From: Eubacteriales bacterium | GTDB taxonomy: Bacteria > Bacillota > Clostridia > Peptostreptococcales > Anaerovoracaceae | Reading direction: 5' to 3' | Length of the DNA: 58,049 nucleotides | Assembly: GCA_028692105.1 (NCBI GenBank) | Contig: JAQUYC010000010.1 | Location: forward strand, 1 to 58,049 | In this document: in pieces, positions 34,696 to 44,116 of the stretch | Layout of the letters: every line of letters starts with the position of its first letter | Position numbering within the stretch: position 1 is the first letter of the stretch | Program-made: the position numbers and the translations under genes | The notes under the pieces: generated by a model | The model's input: the letters and a program-made list of their open reading frames with translations, nothing else | Database searches by the model: none | What the model was told of the DNA's origin: nothing

Positions 34696-37323
34696 ATGCA
34701 ACTGACACCGATGATGCAACAGTATATCGAAATAAAACAAAATTATCAGGATAGCATTTTGTTTTTTCGTCTTGGTGACTTTTATGAAATGTTCTTTGAT
34801 GATGCAATCGTAGGATCAAAGGTTATGGAGATAACACTGACAGGAAAAAGCTGCGGCCAGGAAGAAAGAGCTCCTATGTGCGGTGTTCCTTATCATGCAG
34901 CAGATACATATATTGCAAAGCTCATAGAAAAAGGATATAAAGTTGCAATCTGTGAGCAAATGGAGGATCCGGCAGCGGCAAAAGGAATCGTGAAGAGAGA
35001 GGTAGTCAGGGTTGTAACTCCCGGCACCGTCGTGAGCCAGGTAATGCTCAATGAAAAGGAAAACAATTATCTCTCCTCTATCTACCTTGATGAAACAGGA
35101 GCCGGTATAGCGTACTGTGATATTTCAACAGGAGAGATAAGCACAACAGAGCTGAAAGGTAAGAAATATATAGAAAAATTATTGAATGAACTTGAAAAAA
35201 TAAGGGCAAAAGAAGTGATAGCCAATGAAATCGTTGCACTTAACGGACTCAAGGAACAGATAAAAGAGGTTACCGATGCATATTTCAGCATTCTTGAATC
35301 AAGGCATTACAATAAAAAGGCCCTCGAAGAGATAATAATGAGACAATTCCACATCAAATCCCTGAAAGGTATAGGGATTGAAGAATCGCCTTTATCTGTT
35401 ATGGCTTTAGGTTCGCTTCTATCTTATTTGTTTGAGACACAAAAACAGGGTTTATCACATCTTGCTGTTTTAAAGGTGTACGACACCACAGGTTATATGT
35501 CTCTTGATAAAGCAACTATTAAAAATCTTGAGCTGACTGAAACCCTGTTTGAAAAAAAAGTGCATGGCTCATTGCTGGGAGTTTTAGATAGAACTCAGAC
35601 GGCAATGGGATCAAGGAAAATAAAACAATGGCTGCGTGAACCGCTGAATCGGCTTGAGGAGATCCGGGCGAGGCTCGATGCAGTCGAACTGCTGACCTCA
35701 GAGATATTGTTACGAAATAATATCAAGGAACATCTTAAGAAGATTTATGATCTGGAACGCCTTGCCGGAAGAGTCGCATGCGGCAACGCCAACGGAAAGG
35801 ATTTAATAGCTCTGAGAAATTCCATTTTCGTGCTGCCGGAGCTAAAGAGCGAACTTGCAGACTGCGGAGATTCTCTTCTTCATTCACTGGAAAAGAACAT
35901 AGACCCGCTTTTTGATATATATGAACTTATTGAAACATCAATCGTAGATGACCCCCCTTATACAATCAAAGAAGGCAGTTTGATTCGCAGCGGCTATTCT
36001 GCGGACCTGGATATAATGAAAGATTCAATACTGGATGGTCAGAACTGGATAGCCGGGTTGGAAAATATTGAAAAAGAGAGAACAGGGATTAAATCTCTAA
36101 AAGTCGGCTTCAATAAGGTGTTCGGATACTATATAGAAGTAACTAAATCAAACTTGGACCTTGTACCTGAAAACTATATTAGAAAACAGACACTTGTGAA
36201 CTGTGAACGTTATATTACTCCCGAGCTGAAAAAAGTAGAATCTGTCGTCCTCAATGCTGAAACAAAAATTAACCAGATGGAATATGAGCTTTTTTTGGGG
36301 GTAAGAAACTTAATCAAGGATTTTATTATAAAAATACAACAAACTTCCGCTGCAGTTTCCGTGTTGGATGTCCTCGTTTCATTTGCCGATGTAGGAACCA
36401 GACTTGGATATGTTAAACCGATTGTCAACAATGATGATGCAATAGTGATAGAAAAGGGGAGACATCCGGTAATTGAGGGAACGGTTAAAAACGGTATTTT
36501 TGTTGCAAATGATACATACATTGATAGAGATAGCAACAGCCTGCTTCTTATAACCGGACCAAACATGTCGGGAAAATCTACATATATGAGGCAAACAGCA
36601 TTGATCGTACTTATGGCCCAAACCGGCTGCTTTATTCCTGCAGATGCTGCCGTAATAGGGATCGTGGACAGGATTTATACAAGAATAGGAGCTTCCGACA
36701 ACATAGCTCAGGGACAAAGTACATTCTTTGTGGAGATGAGCGAGCTTGCCTACATACTCAATACCGCTTCCGACAAGAGTCTTATCATTCTGGATGAGAT
36801 CGGAAGGGGGACCAGTACTTATGACGGCCTGTCTATCGCCTGGGCCGTAGTTGAATATCTCTGCAACAGCAAAGGTCGGATAAGGACTATGTTTGCAACT
36901 CATTATCATGAGCTGACCTCTCTGGAAGGTCACATGAAAGGTTTAAAGAATCTCAATGTAGATGCCCGTGAAAAGGATGGAAATATAGTATTCTTGCACA
37001 AGATTATCGAAGGAAGTGCCAGCAGAAGTTATGGAATTCATGTTGCCAGACTGGCCGGTGTCCCTAATCAGATTCTGCTCACTGCCGAGGATAAACTTAA
37101 GGAGCTGGAAGAAAACGGAGCATCCATCGACCTGAACAAGTACAAGGACGGTGCATCGGAAGAAAGCAGGGATTTGAAAGCAAATTCAAAACAGATATCC
37201 TTTTTCAGTTTTGCGCCAAATCCGGTGGTAGAGAGACTTAAGGCATTGGATCTCATGAATATCACACCTTCTAAGGCTTTTGAAATCCTGGAAGAATTAA
37301 AAAAGGCAGCAGCCGGGGTATAA
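34696..37323 (+). CDS. mutS: DNA mismatch repair protein MutS
   Basis: MutS recognises mismatches and short loops. The 875-residue product has the phenylalanine-glutamate reading-head motif DFYEMFFDDA near residue 32, connector and lever domains, the Walker A site ITGPNMSGKSTYMRQ, the Walker B region LIILDEIGRGTSTYDG, and ATHYHEL. GAGG lies five bases before the ATG. It is followed by mutL after 16 bases. Confidence 0.97.
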   Translation: MQLTPMMQQYIEIKQNYQDSILFFRLGDFYEMFFDDAIVGSKVMEITLTGKSCGQEERAPMCGVPYHAADTYIAKLIEKGYKVAICEQMEDPAAAKGIVKREVVRVVTPGTVVSQVMLNEKENNYLSSIYLDETGAGIAYCDISTGEISTTELKGKKYIEKLLNELEKIRAKEVIANEIVALNGLKEQIKEVTDAYFSILESRHYNKKALEEIIMRQFHIKSLKGIGIEESPLSVMALGSLLSYLFETQKQGLSHLAVLKVYDTTGYMSLDKATIKNLELTETLFEKKVHGSLLGVLDRTQTAMGSRKIKQWLREPLNRLEEIRARLDAVELLTSEILLRNNIKEHLKKIYDLERLAGRVACGNANGKDLIALRNSIFVLPELKSELADCGDSLLHSLEKNIDPLFDIYELIETSIVDDPPYTIKEGSLIRSGYSADLDIMKDSILDGQNWIAGLENIEKERTGIKSLKVGFNKVFGYYIEVTKSNLDLVPENYIRKQTLVNCERYITPELKKVESVVLNAETKINQMEYELFLGVRNLIKDFIIKIQQTSAAVSVLDVLVSFADVGTRLGYVKPIVNNDDAIVIEKGRHPVIEGTVKNGIFVANDTYIDRDSNSLLLITGPNMSGKSTYMRQTALIVLMAQTGCFIPADAAVIGIVDRIYTRIGASDNIAQGQSTFFVEMSELAYILNTASDKSLIILDEIGRGTSTYDGLSIAWAVVEYLCNSKGRIRTMFATHYHELTSLEGHMKGLKNLNVDAREKDGNIVFLHKIIEGSASRSYGIHVARLAGVPNQILLTAEDKLKELEENGASIDLNKYKDGASEESRDLKANSKQISFFSFAPNPVVERLKALDLMNITPSKAFEILEELKKAAAGV

Positions 37324-37339
37324 ATTAGAAGAGGTTATT

Positions 37340-39208
37340 ATGGATATATTTGCAGTCAGAAAAATTATAGAACTGCCAAGAAACGTAGCAGATAAAATAG
37401 CAGCCGGCGAAGTAGTGGACAGGCCGTTATCTATCGTTAAGGAATTGGTAGAAAATGCAATTGATGCGGGATCCACATCAATTGTTGCAGAAATCAGAAA
37501 TGGCGGGAAGACCTATATTCGCATAACCGATAACGGGAGCGGTATCAGGAAAGAAGATGTGGAATTAGCTTTTAAGAGACATGCTACCAGTAAAATAAGA
37601 AGTGCTGAGGAACTCGACCATATACAAAGCCTTGGTTTTCGCGGCGAAGCCCTGACCAGCATTGCTGCAGTATCGCGAGTAGAGCTTATTACTAAGACCG
37701 CTGAAGAGAAGATCGGAGTCCTTATAAAAGTAGAAGGCGGTGAAGTTCTTGAAAAGGAAGAAACGGGCTGCCCGGAAGGAACAACGATAATTGTTGAAGA
37801 TTTGTTCTATAATACTCCCGCAAGATTGAAATTTATGAAGTCTGATGCTGCGGAAAGCACATTGATCATTGATTTTATATCAAAGATGACACTTGCTTAT
37901 CCCCACATAAAAATGAGGTTGGTGAACAACGGAAACATTCTGTTTTCAACATCCGGAAAAGGGGATATCTACTCTAATATACTGACGATCTACAGCAGAG
38001 ACACAGGAGATAAGCTGATCCATATAAAAGAAAAATCAGAAAAGATGATTATGGAAGCTTTTATTTCTCCTCCGAATATCACAAAGACAAATAGAAAGAG
38101 TCAGATATTTTTTGTCAACGGCCGGCATATCAGCAGCAAGGTGATGGAAAATGCAGTGACAGATGCCTACGTTGAAAAGGTCTTTGAAGGACGATACCCT
38201 ATTGCGTTCATATTTCTATTGATTGCACCGGAAAAACTTGATGTAAATATTCATCCGAACAAGAAAGAAGTACGGTTTGATGAGGAAATACCGGTGAAAG
38301 ATTTTATTTCCACTGCAATCAGAAAAGGCCTGAATACCGGGGAAGCAATTCCGGAAATGAGATTCGACTCAGGTGAAACAGCCAACAGGAAAGAAAAACA
38401 GCAGACAGGCGAAGAACAGGTAGACATAATAAAGTTATTGTACGACAAGAGAAGACAAGAAGAAAATGAGCCGGTGAAAGCCGGAAGCAGCAGTTTTAAT
38501 GAAGGAACACTGCCCTTATTTGAGGAACGACTCAATGAAATAGGAGAAGTTTACAAACTTGATAATCAAAAGTATCATAAACCGGAATTAGCAGAAGAGG
38601 ATACAGGAAGAAACGAGGCAATCAAAGGTTTTGACATGACGAACCTGACAGTAACCGGATCTATTTTCGGAACATATATCACTGCCGTGGATGAAAAATA
38701 TCTTTATCTTATAGATCAGCATGCAGCACATGAGAGAATCTTTTATGAACAGCTGCTATTGCAGTATCAAAAGGAAGAAAAACCGCAGCAGATAATTTTA
38801 ACTCCTATTATCAGCAATGTGACTTATACTATTAAGAATGCCGCTTCCGCAATGTTGGTTTTTATCCGTAATTTTGGATTTGAAATTGAAGAATTCGGCC
38901 CGAAAGCCTTTATTATCAAAGCAATTCCTGCCTTTATGAGTTTGAATGAAGCAACAGACTTTATCGAATATCTACTGGATAATATATCTGAAGAAGGAGT
39001 ACTTGAGAATCGGAAAAAGATTGCCGCAATAATTACAAGCGCATGCAAGAGTTCAGTTAAGGCTCACGACATATTGGAAAAGCAGGAGATAAAAAGGCTG
39101 ATAAGTGATCTTTCACTGACAAAAAACCCATATTCCTGCCCTCATGGACGCCCCACATTTATACGATTAAGCCAGTATGAGATAGAAAAGATGTTTAAAC
39201 GTGTCTAA
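37340..39208 (+). CDS. mutL: DNA mismatch repair protein MutL (endonuclease type)
   Basis: MutL couples mismatch recognition to strand incision. The 622-residue protein has a GHKL ATPase with ELVENAIDAGS, TDNGSGI and GFRGEALTSIAA, a low-complexity linker (about 340-435), and a C-terminal endonuclease domain with DQHAAHERIFYE plus SCPHGRP. The endonuclease motif means that the organism nicks the new strand itself and does not need MutH. It is followed by miaA; hfq, the usual next gene, is absent. Confidence 0.96.
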   Translation: MDIFAVRKIIELPRNVADKIAAGEVVDRPLSIVKELVENAIDAGSTSIVAEIRNGGKTYIRITDNGSGIRKEDVELAFKRHATSKIRSAEELDHIQSLGFRGEALTSIAAVSRVELITKTAEEKIGVLIKVEGGEVLEKEETGCPEGTTIIVEDLFYNTPARLKFMKSDAAESTLIIDFISKMTLAYPHIKMRLVNNGNILFSTSGKGDIYSNILTIYSRDTGDKLIHIKEKSEKMIMEAFISPPNITKTNRKSQIFFVNGRHISSKVMENAVTDAYVEKVFEGRYPIAFIFLLIAPEKLDVNIHPNKKEVRFDEEIPVKDFISTAIRKGLNTGEAIPEMRFDSGETANRKEKQQTGEEQVDIIKLLYDKRRQEENEPVKAGSSSFNEGTLPLFEERLNEIGEVYKLDNQKYHKPELAEEDTGRNEAIKGFDMTNLTVTGSIFGTYITAVDEKYLYLIDQHAAHERIFYEQLLLQYQKEEKPQQIILTPIISNVTYTIKNAASAMLVFIRNFGFEIEEFGPKAFIIKAIPAFMSLNEATDFIEYLLDNISEEGVLENRKKIAAIITSACKSSVKAHDILEKQEIKRLISDLSLTKNPYSCPHGRPTFIRLSQYEIEKMFKRV

Positions 39209-39239
39209 TGAAATAAGGACTATGTAAAGGAAAATCAGT

Positions 39240-40205
39240 ATGAATGAAAAAAACAGGACAATTATCATCATAGCCGGTCCTACTGCTGTAGGGAAAACCA
39301 AATATGCCATGGAAACAGCCAAGAGTTTCAATGGCGAGATAATATCTGCAGATTCGATGCAAATCTATAAATATATGGATATCGGAAGTGCTAAGCCAAC
39401 GAACGAAGAACTTTCACAGGTGACACATTATCTTGTTGATCAGATCGATCCGGAAGAGGAATTCTCTGTGGCTGAGTACCAGGTGCTGGCTAAGAATTGC
39501 ATAAAAAAGGTATTTGAAACAGGTAAAACCCCAATTATAACAGGCGGTACAGGACTTTATATAAATTCTTTAATCTATGAAATGGATTTTTCTTTTATGC
39601 CAAAACAAAATGACCTTCGGCTGCGGCTTGAAAAAGAATCAGAAATTTATGGAGTGGAGCATGTTCATAATCGGCTGCGTTCCCTGGATAGAGAGGCGGC
39701 AGAGAGAATCCATCCGAATAATTTGAAAAAAGTAATACGTGCAATAGAGGTTTTGGAAACTACAGGCAAAGGTATTCGAAGCTTTGAAGAATCATTTGTA
39801 CCAACGAAGGATTATTCCTGCATTTTGATCGGCTTGACCAGAGAAAGAGAAGAATTGTATCATAGAATTGACAGCCGGGTTAATCAGATTATCGACGCCG
39901 GATTGGTAGAAGAGGTTATTGCATTAAGGGCAAAGGGATTATCTGAAAAGAATATGTCTATGAAAGGGATAGGGTATAAAGAAGTCCTTGCATATCTGAA
40001 CGGAGAATATAATCTGGAAGAAGCAATCAGGCTGATAAAACGCAATACACGTCATTATGCAAAACGTCAGCTAACATGGCTCAGGAGGTATCCGAACATT
40101 ATCTGGGTTAACTTGTCAGAATTCAAAACTGAAACGGAGGCACTTTCTGTAGTTTTCGAAAAAATCAGATCGGGCTATAAAAATCAACAAGTCTATGATT
40201 TGTGA
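39240..40205 (+). CDS. miaA: tRNA dimethylallyltransferase
   Basis: MiaA adds a dimethylallyl group to A37 of tRNAs reading UNN codons. The 321-residue product has the P-loop GPTAVGKT at residues 13-20, SADSMQIYKYMDIGSAKP, GGTGLYI and the C-terminal RHYAKRQLTWLRR motif. It consumes the dimethylallyl diphosphate made by the isoprenoid pathway encoded just upstream. Confidence 0.96.
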   Translation: MNEKNRTIIIIAGPTAVGKTKYAMETAKSFNGEIISADSMQIYKYMDIGSAKPTNEELSQVTHYLVDQIDPEEEFSVAEYQVLAKNCIKKVFETGKTPIITGGTGLYINSLIYEMDFSFMPKQNDLRLRLEKESEIYGVEHVHNRLRSLDREAAERIHPNNLKKVIRAIEVLETTGKGIRSFEESFVPTKDYSCILIGLTREREELYHRIDSRVNQIIDAGLVEEVIALRAKGLSEKNMSMKGIGYKEVLAYLNGEYNLEEAIRLIKRNTRHYAKRQLTWLRRYPNIIWVNLSEFKTETEALSVVFEKIRSGYKNQQVYDL

Positions 40206-40222
40206 TATAAAAGGAGTAAGTA

Positions 40223-41350
40223 ATGGTAGTCAAAAAGGAATTAAAAATCCATAATAAGAGCGATAAACCTGACAATATTATCATGAAAGAAAATGAAATT
40301 GTTGAAAAGTGCCAGGAAATTCAGGATGAACTCCCACGATTTATGAGCGGTTTTTTTGTATACTTAAAAGGAAATGTTCTTCCAATGACACGTCTTGCAT
40401 ATTTACACGATATCCGTTTTTTCTGCAATTATTTAATCCATGAAACTGACCTTACAGCATCAAAAAATATCAGAAATATTAAATTGGATGATTTCGAAAA
40501 AATTAAGGCTGTAGATGTCAATATATTTATTGATTATTGCAGAAGATATAAAGTAGAGAAAGAAAATGCAATTTACATATATGCGAATGAGAAAAAATCA
40601 TTATCGAGGAAAAAGTCTTCCGTTTCAGTATTGTTCAAACATCTTTACAGAGACGAACTTATAAGTAAAAATATAACTGATGGTTTTGACCCTATCAAAT
40701 TGCCAAAACCCGGAGAGCGTGAGATCAAAGCAATGCAGGATGATGAAGTGATGCGTATGCTTGATGCCGTATCTACAGGGACAAATTTAACAAAAAAAGA
40801 AAAGGAATTCTGGGAAAAAACAAAGAAAAGAGACAAGGCGATTCTCATTCTGTTTCTGACATACGGTCTTAGATTATCCGAACTACAGCAGCTTAATGTA
40901 TCTTCTTTTAATTTCAGCAGAGGAGAATTTAAAATTTACAGAAAACGCGGAAAGGAATCGATTATGCCTTTAAACAAATCTGCGGAAAAGGACGTGTCTG
41001 ATTATATCAATGAAGAGCGAGCTTCCGATGATAAACTTGCACAAGAGCACAAGGATGCCCTATTCCTTTCTTTGCAGGGGAAGCGAATGACCGAACGCCA
41101 GATTAGGGAGCTGGTAAAAAAATATACATCTATCGGTCTCGCAACATCCAGGGAAGGGGGCTACAGCCCTCATAAACTGAGAGCTACCGCTGCGACATCA
41201 CTCATAGGAAGAGGAAATTCTATTTTTGATGTTCAGGCCTTGCTGGATCACGAAAATATAACGACGACTCAGCTATATGCAGCTCATAGAAAGAACGTAA
41301 AACAGGAATTGATAAAAAACTTTGAATGGGAAGATGAATTTATTAAATAG
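40223..41350 (+). CDS. Tyrosine recombinase (XerC/D-like integrase)
   Basis: The 375-residue protein has an N-terminal SAM-like core-binding domain (about 30-155) and a catalytic domain with all active-site residues: R217 in GLRLSEL, K244, H317 and R320 in SPHKLRAT, H343 in LLDHENI and nucleophile Y352. The first 20 residues are basic and have no clear match. It differs from a mobile integrase by lying in a housekeeping run with no adjacent att-like repeats or excisionase. It may be a cellular XerC/D relative, or a domesticated recombinase. AAAGGAG precedes the ATG. Confidence 0.85.
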   Translation: MVVKKELKIHNKSDKPDNIIMKENEIVEKCQEIQDELPRFMSGFFVYLKGNVLPMTRLAYLHDIRFFCNYLIHETDLTASKNIRNIKLDDFEKIKAVDVNIFIDYCRRYKVEKENAIYIYANEKKSLSRKKSSVSVLFKHLYRDELISKNITDGFDPIKLPKPGEREIKAMQDDEVMRMLDAVSTGTNLTKKEKEFWEKTKKRDKAILILFLTYGLRLSELQQLNVSSFNFSRGEFKIYRKRGKESIMPLNKSAEKDVSDYINEERASDDKLAQEHKDALFLSLQGKRMTERQIRELVKKYTSIGLATSREGGYSPHKLRATAATSLIGRGNSIFDVQALLDHENITTTQLYAAHRKNVKQELIKNFEWEDEFIK

Positions 41351-41424
41351 AATTTGCTGAGCGTAATGCTGTTATCTATATATGTTTACAATATAAAAAT
41401 TATGTTAATTATGGAGTTTAAAAA

Positions 41425-42738
41425 ATGCAGAAAAACACATTTGAATTATTGAATAAGAAATTTGGAATTTCAGAAAAGGTGCTGCAAATCTGTGCAGCGG
41501 CAGAAAAAGAAATCATAGGGATCTATAATGAGCTTGATGATATCATGGCATATAACCAGTACAAGGTTCTTGATGCTTTTCAAAAGAACAGAATCTCTGA
41601 TATGCATTTCGGCTGGAATACCGGTTATGGATATAATGATGTCGGACGTGATGCACTGGAAAGAGTCTATGCAGATATATTTAAAACAGATGCGGCACTG
41701 GTTCGACCTATCATTGTGAATGGTACGCATGCGTTAACACTTACTTTAGCGGGTATACTAAGGCCGGGAGATGAATTGATTTATTGTACGGGAAGACCTT
41801 ATGACACGCTGGAAGAGGTAATTGGAATACGCGGAGAAGGAAAAGGCTCACTGAAGGAGTTCGGTATACAGTATAAGCAGGTAGAACTAAAAAATGACGG
41901 AACTATTGATTTAGAAAGTCTCAGGGATGCTATTTCTCCAAGAACCCGAATGGTGACCGTACAGAGAGCAACAGGATATGCTTGGCGTAAAGCAATAACA
42001 ATACAGGAAATCGAAGAATGGGCTTCTTTTGTAAAAACGATACGTCCGGATATTATTTGCATGGTTGATAATTGCTATGGTGAATTCCTGGATACAAAAG
42101 AACCTACAGAAGTCGGAACAGATGTCGTTGCAGGTTCCCTGATTAAAAATCCGGGAGGCGGATTGGCATTGACAGGCGGCTATATAGCAGGGCGTGCAGA
42201 TCTGATTGAGAAAATCTCTTATAGAATGACTTCCCCCGGCATAGGAGGGGAATGCGGCTTAACGTTCGGACAGACAAGAACAATGCTGCAGGGTTTGTTT
42301 ATTGCACCCAAAACGGTAAACGGGGCAGTCAAAGGTGCGGTTTTATGTGCAAAAGTATTTCAAAACCTTGGATTTGAAGTGTGTCCAAAACCGGAAGAAA
42401 ACAGAAGCGATATCATAGAATCCGTTAAATTTGAAAACCCGGAATCCGTGATTGCATTTTGCGAAGGAATACAGGCGGCAGCTCCGGTAGATTCACATGT
42501 AAAACCGGTTCCGTGGGAAATGCCGGGCTATGAAGACCCAGTCATAATGGCAGCAGGCGCATTTATTCAAGGCTCTTCCATAGAGCTGAGTGCTGACGCA
42601 CCGATACGGCCTCCTTATATCGTATATTTTCAAGGTGGGCTGACATATGAACATTCAAAATTCGGAGTCATCAAAGCACTCCAGGCACTTTATGATAAAC
42701 AACTGGTAGAGATCAAAGACTATGGAATTTATGAATGA
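41425..42738 (+). CDS. PLP-dependent methionine gamma-lyase family protein (aluminium resistance type)
   Basis: This 437-residue fold-type I PLP enzyme belongs to the YnbB group, named aluminium resistance protein in old annotations and classed with methionine gamma-lyases. The PLP lysine lies in GSLIKNPGGG, the aspartate in VDNCYGEF, and the segment RPIIVNGTHALTLTL is diagnostic. In Bacillus the homologue also follows the mutSL/hfq region. The substrate is not known from sequence. It is translationally coupled to the next membrane protein by a 17-base overlap. Confidence 0.88.
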   Translation: MQKNTFELLNKKFGISEKVLQICAAAEKEIIGIYNELDDIMAYNQYKVLDAFQKNRISDMHFGWNTGYGYNDVGRDALERVYADIFKTDAALVRPIIVNGTHALTLTLAGILRPGDELIYCTGRPYDTLEEVIGIRGEGKGSLKEFGIQYKQVELKNDGTIDLESLRDAISPRTRMVTVQRATGYAWRKAITIQEIEEWASFVKTIRPDIICMVDNCYGEFLDTKEPTEVGTDVVAGSLIKNPGGGLALTGGYIAGRADLIEKISYRMTSPGIGGECGLTFGQTRTMLQGLFIAPKTVNGAVKGAVLCAKVFQNLGFEVCPKPEENRSDIIESVKFENPESVIAFCEGIQAAAPVDSHVKPVPWEMPGYEDPVIMAAGAFIQGSSIELSADAPIRPPYIVYFQGGLTYEHSKFGVIKALQALYDKQLVEIKDYGIYE

Positions 42739-43456
42739 AAAAAGAAAAAAAATAATTCAAGTCTCTCTTTCATTGGCAAAACTGATTATATTATTCAGTA
42801 TTGTCATTGGAATGCCTCTTTATGTTTATTTTAATGAACCGGAACTGATAGACCGGTTCAACAGCCTCGAAGATATCAATCTGTTGCTGGACGAGTATAA
42901 AACAGCAAGCATTTTTGTTTATATATGGCTCCAGGTCATTCAGATTGTCATATCGATTCTGCCCGGACAAGTATTGCAGTTTGCTTCAGGATATATATAC
43001 GGATTCTGGATCGGATTTTTATTGTCTATGACCGGTGTTGCACTTGGAACCGTGATAACATTTTATTTAGCCAGATTGCTGGGCAGAAACGCTCTCCATG
43101 TGATATTCGGAGAAGAAAGGTTTTCTAAATTTGTCCATACCCTTAACAGCAAACGGTCGTATATTGTTTTATTTATCATATTTCTGCTTCCGGGTATTCC
43201 TAAGGATATATTAACTTATGCTGCCGGGGTTTCGGAAATAAAAATTCGGCCATTTATGATTCTTTCATTGGTAGGCAGAACTCCGGCAATGATTGGCAGT
43301 ATAATGATGGGCCGTATGTTTTTTAATGGGAGCTACGCCGGACTTGCAATTCTTGGAGCGGCTGCGGTGATCCTGTTTATTACCGGCATTTTATTTCGTG
43401 ATAAATTAGTTGGGTGGACAGATAGGGTATACGATAAAGTATTTAATAAAAAATGA
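42722..43456 (+). CDS. TVP38/TMEM64 (VTT domain) membrane protein
   Basis: The 244-residue protein has about six hydrophobic segments and the VTT/SNARE-associated core with LPGQVLQFASGYIYG, GTVITFYLARLLGR and FLLPGIPKDILTYAAG, the last being the conserved F-x-P-G-x-P motif. DedA/VTT proteins can act as lipid scramblases and in ion or undecaprenyl-phosphate recycling; the role here is open. The start could be 42722 or the ATG at 42731; neither has a clear Shine-Dalgarno, consistent with re-initiation after the PLP gene. Confidence 0.85.
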   Translation: MEFMNEKRKKIIQVSLSLAKLIILFSIVIGMPLYVYFNEPELIDRFNSLEDINLLLDEYKTASIFVYIWLQVIQIVISILPGQVLQFASGYIYGFWIGFLLSMTGVALGTVITFYLARLLGRNALHVIFGEERFSKFVHTLNSKRSYIVLFIIFLLPGIPKDILTYAAGVSEIKIRPFMILSLVGRTPAMIGSIMMGRMFFNGSYAGLAILGAAAVILFITGILFRDKLVGWTDRVYDKVFNKK

Positions 43457-43549
43457 ATTGCCCCGTCTCATAGTCTCATATCGAATAAGCTGTTTTGAAT
43501 AGTATCTAAAACGACAGCGTCTAATCTGATAAACTCCTCACATAAGAAA

Positions 43550-43563
43550 AGAACAAATGTTTT
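43550..43563. promoter_or_regulatory. LexA box 1
   Basis: AGAACAAATGTTTT matches the Firmicutes LexA (DinR) consensus CGAACRNRYGTTYC at 11-12 of 14 positions, including GAAC and GTTT half-sites. It lies 10 bases before the -35 of the yneA-like promoter. Confidence 0.6.
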
Positions 43564-43572
43564 AAAAAGCCC

Positions 43573-43601
43573 TTTACAACGAACAAACATTCTGATAATA
43601 T
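43573..43601 (+). promoter_or_regulatory. Promoter of the LysM gene
   Basis: TTTACA (43573-43578, five of six) and TAATAT (43596-43601, four of six) are 17 bases apart. LexA box 2 fills the spacer and box 3 covers the region just after the start point, so repression by LexA is the natural reading. Confidence 0.55.
43580..43593. promoter_or_regulatory. LexA box 2, in the promoter spacer
   Basis: CGAACAAACATTCT matches 12 of 14 positions of CGAACRNRYGTTYC. It starts 30 bases after box 1, about three helical turns. Confidence 0.65.
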
Positions 43602-43608
43602 ATAAATA

Positions 43609-43622
43609 CGAACGGATGTTTG
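43609..43622. promoter_or_regulatory. LexA box 3, best match
   Basis: CGAACGGATGTTTG matches 13 of 14 positions of the Firmicutes LexA consensus. It starts 29 bases after box 2 and lies just downstream of the expected start of transcription. Confidence 0.75.
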
Positions 43623-43650
43623 AAAGAGGGAATATAAGGAGGATGCTGTT

Positions 43651-43953
43651 ATGAATAAGAAATATAGAATCAAATCAAAGATCCGATTTACTTTGTTTAT
43701 GACAATCGCTATGCTTGTAATATTTAGTTCCGTCGGTACAATTATCGGAGTCAATAATGCAGAGAGCATGACGAAAACAGCATATTCAGAAATCATAGTT
43801 CAAACCGGTGATACATTATGGGATCTGGCTCTTGAATTCGGACCGGATTATAAGGATACAAGAGAGATTGTATATGAGATATGCATGATAAACAATATAA
43901 CAGCTGAAAGCATTTATCCCGGGCAGGTGATTTTGATACCCGTATATATTTAG
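43651..43953 (+). CDS. LysM protein, YneA-like SOS cell-division inhibitor
   Basis: The 100-residue protein has a basic N-terminus, one membrane/signal segment (about residues 15-33), and a single LysM domain (about 49-98) with VQTGDTLWDLALEFG and YPGQVILIPV. This layout matches Bacillus YneA and related proteins that halt division during DNA damage. Three LexA boxes upstream strongly support that role. Unlike Bacillus, lexA is not adjacent. AAGGAGG gives a strong ribosome site. Without the boxes it could be taken for a generic peptidoglycan-binding protein. Confidence 0.83.
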   Translation: MNKKYRIKSKIRFTLFMTIAMLVIFSSVGTIIGVNNAESMTKTAYSEIIVQTGDTLWDLALEFGPDYKDTREIVYEICMINNITAESIYPGQVILIPVYI

Positions 43954-44012
43954 CCGAAAGAGCAATATGACACAAACAAACAATTTACAAAGTAATTTAA
44001 AGGTATAAATTC

Positions 44013-44099
44013 ATGACCACGAAGAAAAAGCCGCTTAAATCGCAAATTAGAGCCCCAAGGCTTCAAACCATTGCAAATACTAAGCTGAGCATGGGGTAA
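44013..44099 (+). CDS. Possible 28-residue basic peptide
   Basis: An ATG frame with AAAGG nine bases upstream encodes a 28-residue peptide beginning MTTKKKPLKSQIR, with eight Lys/Arg. It lies between two convergent genes in 227 bases with no other content but a hairpin. There is no homology I can recall, and a chance frame of this size is common, so it is only a candidate. Confidence 0.2.
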   Translation: MTTKKKPLKSQIRAPRLQTIANTKLSMG

Positions 44100-44116
44100 C
44101 TGTATTAACCATATGT

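Noticed and set aside
40223-41350. Integrative element around the tyrosine recombinase
   Set aside because: No tRNA, direct repeats, excisionase, phage or transfer genes nearby, and composition is like its neighbours.
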